Source: an uncultured Lachnospiraceae bacterium (GTDB taxonomy: Bacteria > Bacillota > Clostridia > Lachnospirales > Lachnospiraceae). From it: a DNA stretch of 25,227 nt. Below are positions 21,630 to 25,227 of this stretch, in pieces. The position numbers were made by a program, and so were the translations under genes. The stretch is taken from NCBI GenBank assembly GCA_910584115.1, contig CAJTYN010000009.1, positions 11,060 through 36,286 on the forward strand, in the 5' to 3' direction. Every line of letters starts with the position of its first letter. Position 1 is the stretch's first letter. The notes under the pieces are model-generated. The model was not told the DNA's origin, did no database searches, and saw nothing but the letters and a program-made list of their open reading frames with translations.

Positions 21630-21680
21630 ACATACTTTTAGTATGTATTTATATTATCATACCAAAGGTATGTCTGTCAA
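21630..21680 (-). promoter_or_regulatory. tetR promoter with two palindromic operators
   Basis: On the minus strand TTGACA lies at 21675-21680, with -10 candidates GATAAT (21653-21658, 16-bp spacer) or TAATAT (21651-21656, 18-bp spacer). Operator O2, CATACC-AAA-GGTATG (21658-21672), fills the spacer between -35 and -10. Operator O1, ACATACT-TTT-AGTATGT (21630-21646), lies at the expected transcription start. Both have a 3-bp centre and the same outer half-site. Confidence 0.75.
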
Positions 21681-21739
21681 CCCTTATCTCCCGGATAATA
21701 TCCGTAAAAACGGGAATGCTATCTTTAACAGCCAGAGCG

Positions 21740-21918
21740 TGTTTGGAAACCCGCTAAATCCTGTAAATAGCTTAAATTTTACTAACATTTAGTACGATCT
21801 GCGGCCGCTCAGATCTTTCCCATGTACTTTTCTTCGAGAAAAGTTCCAAAAGCGCCGGGGAGATGTTCTATTGTCGGTAAATTTATGGTGGTCCAGAGAG
21901 ATCTTAGGTTTTCAAACA
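21740..21918 (-). mobile_element. MITE-like element with 12-bp terminal inverted repeats (repeat copy 2)
   Basis: 179 bp bounded by TGTTTGGAAACC (21740-21751) and GGTTTTCAAACA (21907-21918), which are inverted repeats with 11 of 12 matches. The segment 21740-21860 is the reverse complement of the repeat at 8509-8620. Inside are an AGAAAAGT/ACTTTTCT hairpin (near 21825-21846) and a palindrome around GCGGCCGC (GATCTG at 21796, CAGATC ending 21815). It encodes no protein. I see no convincing target-site duplication. The identification as a MITE is inference from the inverted ends, size and second copy. Confidence 0.55.
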
Positions 21919-21949
21919 TATTCTAGAGAAAAGGAGTTGAAGATGATCG

Positions 21950-22384
21950 ATGATCGAACCGGATACTATAAAACTGCTACGGGAATGTGATGCCGGCATC
22001 AAAATGGGCGTTTCTTCCATCGACGACGTTCTGGATCATGTCCACGACACGGCGCTCAAGGAACGCCTCACCGACTGCAGGAACAGCCACGATCGATTAA
22101 AAGAAGAGATCCAGGTACTTCTGGACGCCTGCCATGACACCGGAAAAGAACCCGCTCCCATGGCGAAGGGCATGTCCTGGATAAAGACAAACGCGAAGAT
22201 TGCCCTAGACGGATCGGATGAGACGATCGCGGACCTGATGACAGACGGCTGCAATATGGGTGTGAAATCCCTCAGCAGATATCTGAACCAATACAAGGCC
22301 GCCGACGAGGGATCAAAAGACATCACCAAACGGCTGATCGGCCTTGAAGAAAAACTCGCGGTGGATATGCGCGGTTATCTGTAA
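21950..22384 (+). CDS. small helical protein, ferritin-like/DUF2383-type
   Basis: 144 aa, apparently all helical, with no signal peptide. The segments LLRECDAGIKMGVSSIDDVL, LKERLTDCRNSHDRLKEEIQ, PMAKGMSWIKTN and ADLMTDGCNMGVKSLSRYLNQY fit a four-helix bundle of the ferritin-like DUF2383 kind found in Clostridia; the role is unknown, and I do not see a complete di-iron ligand set. The start region is odd: ATGATCG is duplicated in tandem (21943-21949 and 21950-21956), so AAGGAG (21931-21936) is 6 nt from a decoy ATG in another frame (15 codons, stop before 21991) and 13 nt from the true start. An in-frame TGA at 21938-21940 rules out an upstream start. The MITE-like element ends 31 bp upstream. 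Confidence 0.75.
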   Translation: MIEPDTIKLLRECDAGIKMGVSSIDDVLDHVHDTALKERLTDCRNSHDRLKEEIQVLLDACHDTGKEPAPMAKGMSWIKTNAKIALDGSDETIADLMTDGCNMGVKSLSRYLNQYKAADEGSKDITKRLIGLEEKLAVDMRGYL

Positions 22385-22389
22385 ACATG

Positions 22390-22442
22390 AAAAAAGAGCC
22401 ATCGATCTTCGGATCTGCCCACACAGACAAAGATCGATGGCT
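22390..22442 (-). terminator. rho-independent terminator of the TetR/CMD-like/tautomerase operon
   Basis: Perfect 13-bp stem with arms AGCCATCGATCTT (22397-22409) and AAGATCGATGGCT (22430-22442) and a 20-nt loop containing a GATC-TTCG-GATC mini-hairpin overlap. On the minus strand it is followed by C and six T (22390-22395). It lies 71 bp after the tautomerase-DUF1349 stop codon. It could also weakly end plus-strand transcription from the ferritin-like gene, but no T tract follows in that direction. Confidence 0.85.
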
Positions 22443-22513
22443 GCTCTCATGCTCCCGACCATGTTCTGTCAGGATCCCATGCTGCCTCTTTCACGATCGA
22501 CGCTGCCTTCATT

Positions 22514-23506
22514 TTATTTATGCGCCTCCCACTGACATTCCATCAATCTCATATCGCTAAATACCGCTTTAAATGACGACTGTTCCGGACTGCACGCATA
22601 GATCCCGAAGGCGATCTCTCCCGCGCCCTTCCACATATGGCAGATCCGCATCTGTTTATAATGGATCCCATCTGGACTGCACTCAATGCAGTAATCGCTC
22701 TCCCTTCGGCTGAAACGATACCACATCTCCTTGATATCAGCCGGGATATCTGTCGTCGCCCAGTCGGAATATCCGTGGTTCGTGACGACACTCCCGAGTC
22801 TCTGATATTCCTCATTTTCATATTCGATGGACGCTTTCAGCCAATTCTCACTATCCAGATACATACAGATCCCGCACTGGTCAAAACGGCGCTCACTCTC
22901 GAAGCGTGTCCTGACGACAAAAGAAAAATATCTCTCTTCGGTCCTCATCTGCAGCACCGGCGCGTTATCATTCTGGAAACCATAATATGTGCGCTGCCAT
23001 AGATCCGTGCCGGCTTCCGTGATGATCTCTACTGTTTCGTCCGTGATGATCGCCTCTTTCGGCTCCCTTGTCCATTCCAGATCATTTTGTAAAAAATCTC
23101 TTTTCAACTCCTGTGTTTTTTTCTTCTCTCTCTTTCCGCGCAGGGAATGGATCACTCCGTCTGACCCGATGTGATCATCCCCGATCTCATGATAGACCAT
23201 GATCACCTCAAGCTCAGGCAGTCCTGTCACAGACCGGAAACGCTCCGTGATCCTCGCGCAATATTCCTGCATGACTTCCTGCCCACGGGCAGGACCATTG
23301 GTGATCAGGGTGACTCCCCCCAGTCCCTCTGTCCCGTTTCGGATATGAAATCCATGAAGATCCACATAATACTCATCAAGATCATGAAAATACACCTCTC
23401 CCAGAGGAACTTTCAAGATCTCTTTTAGATCAGCCGACAACGCTCTCCCCAGCTTTCTCTTTACTTCCAAAGGCAACGGATTTCCCAAAACACGGATACT
23501 CGGCAT
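22514..23506 (-). CDS. tautomerase-superfamily domain fused to DUF1349 (concanavalin-like) domain
   Basis: 330 aa, cytosolic. The N-terminal part (2-115) resembles a double beta-alpha-beta tautomerase: it begins MPSIRV, so removal of Met would expose the catalytic Pro1 used by 4-OT/MIF-type enzymes, and a second unit covers about 64-115. A basic linker (KREKKK, about 125-135) leads to a DUF1349 domain (about 142-326) with TDLWQRTYYGF, CGICMYLDSENWLKASIEYE, SVVTNHGYSDWA and SPDGIHYKQMRICHM segments. DUF1349 has a lectin/glucanase-like jelly-roll fold of unknown function. The ATG at 23506 is preferred over an in-frame GTG at 23536 because it gives the N-terminal proline and has AAGGGG upstream. 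Last gene of the TetR-led operon, about 50 bp after the CMD-like gene. The tautomerase call is weaker than the DUF1349 call. Confidence 0.75.
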   Translation of the reverse strand: MPSIRVLGNPLPLEVKRKLGRALSADLKEILKVPLGEVYFHDLDEYYVDLHGFHIRNGTEGLGGVTLITNGPARGQEVMQEYCARITERFRSVTGLPELEVIMVYHEIGDDHIGSDGVIHSLRGKREKKKTQELKRDFLQNDLEWTREPKEAIITDETVEIITEAGTDLWQRTYYGFQNDNAPVLQMRTEERYFSFVVRTRFESERRFDQCGICMYLDSENWLKASIEYENEEYQRLGSVVTNHGYSDWATTDIPADIKEMWYRFSRRESDYCIECSPDGIHYKQMRICHMWKGAGEIAFGIYACSPEQSSFKAVFSDMRLMECQWEAHK

Positions 23507-23557
23507 ATGCCCACCCCTTTCCAGATCCTGGATCACTCTTTACCTGTATTGTTCCTA

Positions 23558-23881
23558 TCATATTTCATCATAGGCTTCCATCGCAATTTTATACGCCTCT
23601 GCATGTGAGATCCCGAGCGGCGCCATACCGCAGAGCATGGCACTCTCCACTTCCTCGCGGGACGCCCCAAGAGTTTTCAGCCCCTTCACATGTTTTTTCA
23701 GGCCATGATAAGATCGGATCGCCGCCAGATACGCGATGTACACCAGCTCATGGGTCTTCCGATCCAGGGCACTGACCTCCTTTGTCGTCTCATACATCTT
23801 ATGGAATGTATCCGCCACTTCCCCTCCATTATTCACAAAATAGCCATACGGCCCTTTCGATGATAACCTATTCTCTGCCAT
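23558..23881 (-). CDS. carboxymuconolactone decarboxylase (CMD)/AhpD-like protein lacking the redox cysteines
   Basis: 107 aa, normal for a single-domain CMD protein. It has the helical CMD core: LDRKTHELVYIAYLAA, then RSYHGLKKHVKGLKTLGASREEVESAML. In AhpD-type enzymes the CxxCxxxH motif lies here; the aligned residues are Ser57 and Gly60 with His64 retained and Glu45 upstream, so thiol peroxidase-type chemistry is unlikely. A decarboxylase-type or non-redox role is more plausible. The only cysteine is Cys84. It overlaps the 3' end of the TetR gene by 14 bp, indicating translational coupling, with AAGGAG about 10 nt upstream of the ATG. The ligand is unknown. Confidence 0.8.
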   Translation of the reverse strand: MAENRLSSKGPYGYFVNNGGEVADTFHKMYETTKEVSALDRKTHELVYIAYLAAIRSYHGLKKHVKGLKTLGASREEVESAMLCGMAPLGISHAEAYKIAMEAYDEI

Positions 23882-24476
23882 TAACCGAACTCTCCTTCCT
23901 CATCTTCTCATATTCATCTCGCCCCTTATCAGTCAGAAGAGGAAACAGCAGCAGCCATGCCTGGACATGGTACTCCATCCCTTCCCCTGCCCTTACAGAC
24001 TGAAAAGGCTGCCAGTACACAGACATCATAAAGAGCATCTCACTCAGACCGTCATACTGCCCGGAGACTGCTTCATCCTGGATCAGGCCCCTCTGCCGCA
24101 GATTTTTCCATGCCTTCCCCATAAGACCTTGATGGATCTGAAATGCCCTGGCCTGTTTCTGCCGCTGCCTTTCAGAGATCCCCGCAAGCTGTGTATGATT
24201 CCGAAAATAAAACACGTTCTCTTCCGTGACACTCTGCAGATGCCGGAAATATCGATCCAACGCACTGAGAGTATCCGGGATCTCTTTCAGCTCCTGGGGC
24301 TCCATCGTATCCAGGATAGCGCCCATGATGTCTTCTTTTTTCTTAAAATGATACGTGAGATTTCCTTTACTGATCCCCAGCGCATCTGCGATATCCGCCA
24401 CAGACACCTCATTATATCCCCGTTCTGTGAACAATCTCTTCGCTCTTTCCAATATCCTTTTCTTCGTGTCTTCCAT
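23868..24476 (-). CDS. TetR-family regulator heading the CMD-like/tautomerase operon
   Basis: 202 aa. The TetR HTH (about 5-52) reads ILERAKRLFTERGYNEVSVADI then ALGISKGNLTYHFKKKEDIM, with the hallmark LTYHFKKKE. The C-terminal helical domain (55-200) contains ENVFYFRNHTQLAGIS and resembles the TetR_C group that senses small ligands. It is the first gene of a run TetR, CMD-like, tautomerase-DUF1349, and its 3' end overlaps the CMD-like gene. The ribosome-site region is unusual: eight G residues (24479-24486 as C on the plus strand) lie just before the ATG. A palindrome in its promoter suggests autoregulation of the whole operon. Confidence 0.9.
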   Translation of the reverse strand: MEDTKKRILERAKRLFTERGYNEVSVADIADALGISKGNLTYHFKKKEDIMGAILDTMEPQELKEIPDTLSALDRYFRHLQSVTEENVFYFRNHTQLAGISERQRQKQARAFQIHQGLMGKAWKNLRQRGLIQDEAVSGQYDGLSEMLFMMSVYWQPFQSVRAGEGMEYHVQAWLLLFPLLTDKGRDEYEKMRKESSVNGRE

Positions 24477-24490
24477 ATCCCCCCCCGATC

Positions 24491-24534
24491 AGTACGTTCG
24501 TACTAATATTACCTCAAACGCATCCTTTTGTCAA
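24491..24534 (-). promoter_or_regulatory. promoter and palindromic operator of the second tetR operon
   Basis: On the minus strand TTGACA (24529-24534), 17 bp, TAATAT (24506-24511). Immediately downstream is the palindrome AGTACG-TT-CGTACT (24491-24504), at the transcription start, as expected for a TetR autorepression site. Confidence 0.7.
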
Positions 24535-24546
24535 TCACAGATCTAT

Positions 24547-24586
24547 AGGGATCTTTCTCCCATCGTCATCAGAGAGTCGGATCCCT
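24547..24586. other. compound stem-loop between DUF3788 gene and tetR promoter
   Basis: Outer arms AGGGATC (24547-24553) and GATCCCT (24580-24586), inner arms CTCCC and GAGAG. On the plus strand it is followed by TTTT; on the minus strand, the direction of the DUF3788 gene, there is no T tract. It may end the DUF3788 transcript weakly; the role is uncertain. Confidence 0.35.
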
Positions 24587-24626
24587 TTTCCGTGCAACAA
24601 ACATCAGTATCATTAAATATGTTCCC

Positions 24627-25046
24627 TCAGCTGCCTCTGCGGATCTGGATAAAACGTAAAAGATCGTCATATAAACCTCCCCGTTCCTCCAGATCGACCA
24701 TCAGCCACCGCTGGCCATTTCCTTCTTTTGTCTGCTCATATATGTTTTGTATTTCAGCCGTGCAGTCCGGGAGTATCTCCTCCACGCGCGCCTTTTCTTT
24801 TTTTCCGACAACGACCAAGACCGTGAGATGACCTTCTCTCGGATATATGGTACATAGTGACTTTCCAGCTTTTTTGAATTTAACATTCCAGCCTTTTTCC
24901 CAGCTGCATGAGCTGTATTCTATCTTTTCCTTGCATTTATATGTGTTCTTGATCTCCGAACAAAACTGCATGAAAACAGGATTTCTGACGTATCCGCTCA
25001 TCTCCTCGATAGTAGGGACGTTATCCCTGTCTTGTAGATCGATCAT
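24627..25046 (-). CDS. DUF3788 family protein
   Basis: 139 aa. Fits the DUF3788 pattern: an N-terminal IEEMSGYVRNPVFMQFCSEI helix, SSCSWEKGWNVKFKKAGKSL (the WNVKFKK..K.LC core, about 47-66), TIYPREGHLTVLVVVGKKEKARVEE, given as a span about 67-91, and a C-terminal GQRWLMVDLEERGGLYDDLLRFIQI segment. The function of the family is unknown; it is cytosolic with no catalytic motif I can name. The ATG at 25046 has GGAGGG about 9 nt upstream; an in-frame TTG at 25064 would make that ribosome site part of the gene and is rejected. It starts 1 nt after the stop codon of the partial gene upstream, so the two are coupled. Confidence 0.85.
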   Translation of the reverse strand: MIDLQDRDNVPTIEEMSGYVRNPVFMQFCSEIKNTYKCKEKIEYSSCSWEKGWNVKFKKAGKSLCTIYPREGHLTVLVVVGKKEKARVEEILPDCTAEIQNIYEQTKEGNGQRWLMVDLEERGGLYDDLLRFIQIRRGS

Positions 25047-25047
25047 A

Positions 25048-25227
25048 TTAACATATCCCTCCAAATAAGTTTGCTACACAACATAGGCTAAATCCGCTGA
25101 TCCCAAAAAATCCATTGACACAGTTCTCTTTTGATGGATCAACATTGCAGAATGGGCCGTACTCTAAAGCGTATCTCCAGTATTTTCTGCAAAGCTCATA
25201 TCTTGTACCAGCTTCATCCGCGGTATC
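25048..25227 (-). CDS. 3' end of a gene running off the window, DUF4268-like segment
   Basis: The last 59 codons and TAA of a minus-strand gene whose start lies beyond the window. The visible residues include YELCRKYWRYALEYG, then FCNVDPSKENCVNGFFGISG and FSLCCVANLFGGIC before the stop. The CNVDPSK..(C/W).(N)G..GISG pattern recalls the DUF4268 nuclease-like domain, where roughly a further 70-100 residues would normally follow, so the protein may be truncated at the junction with the DUF3788 gene. The stop is separated from the DUF3788 start by 1 nt, and the DUF3788 ribosome site lies inside this gene. The family assignment is tentative. Confidence 0.5.
   Translation of the reverse strand, partial: DTADEAGTRYELCRKYWRYALEYGPFCNVDPSKENCVNGFFGISGFSLCCVANLFGGIC

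Noticed and set aside
21943..21990. 15-codon frame from the upstream ATG as a leader peptide gene
   Set aside because: Its existence is explained by a 7-bp tandem duplication of the start region; the sequence has no attenuator-like content.
23967..24506. 179-codon plus-strand frame
   Set aside because: Antisense to the TetR gene, which has clear HTH motifs, a promoter and an operator.
24547..24586. Rho-independent terminator for the DUF3788 gene
   Set aside because: The stem is good but no T tract follows on the minus strand; kept only as an uncertain stem-loop.

Overview
The window looks like chromosomal DNA from a gut-type Firmicute of class Clostridia, most probably a Lachnospiraceae member. 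The basis is gene content: YhaM, long-form HPF, DUF1836, CarD, a membrane-anchored HtrA-like protein, a FKBP/trigger-factor lipoprotein and a lysine-riboswitch-controlled dapA-dapB unit. Moderately high GC, strong AGGAGG-type ribosome sites and sigma-A promoters agree. I see no tRNA, rRNA, CRISPR array or intact insertion sequence. The family-level placement is inference.

Left part (1-7.3 kb): an envelope pair (secreted FKBP/trigger-factor lipoprotein, then a D-Ala-D-Ala carboxypeptidase) converges on a DEDD exonuclease. A membrane-anchored HtrA-like PDZ protein that has lost catalytic residues is followed 13 bp later by yhaM. An SGNH hydrolase and a DUF1836 regulator are translationally coupled on the minus strand. 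Middle left (7.4-10.8 kb): an EamA transporter, a hairpin-rich repeat block, an SPL-like radical SAM protein, then CarD and HPF on the minus strand, each with its own promoter.

Middle (10.9-17.5 kb): a minus-strand run encodes a Tam-like methyltransferase, a small zinc-ribbon protein and a eukaryotic-type HisA. Upstream lie an Asp/Asn/Gly/Thr-rich lipoprotein, then dapB and dapA behind a lysine riboswitch with a terminator. The dapA promoter lies back to back with that of an OmpR-type two-component system, and their -35 boxes overlap.

Right part (17.5-25.2 kb): TrmL, a HypE/PurM-like protein and a membrane microprotein of about 41 aa share one consensus promoter. Then come an XRE regulator, a TetR repressor with palindromic operators in its promoter next to an MFS exporter, a MITE-like element with terminal inverted repeats, and a ferritin-like small protein. 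A TetR-led operon encodes a CMD-like protein without the redox cysteines and a tautomerase-DUF1349 fusion, and ends in a terminator. The right edge holds a DUF3788 gene coupled to the 3' end of another gene.

The left two thirds look like core genome. From about 19.3 kb onward the gene set looks accessory. The most unusual items are the TetR/CMD-like/tautomerase-DUF1349 operon, the HtrA-like pseudoprotease, the shared dapA/two-component promoter region and the MITE-like repeat pair.
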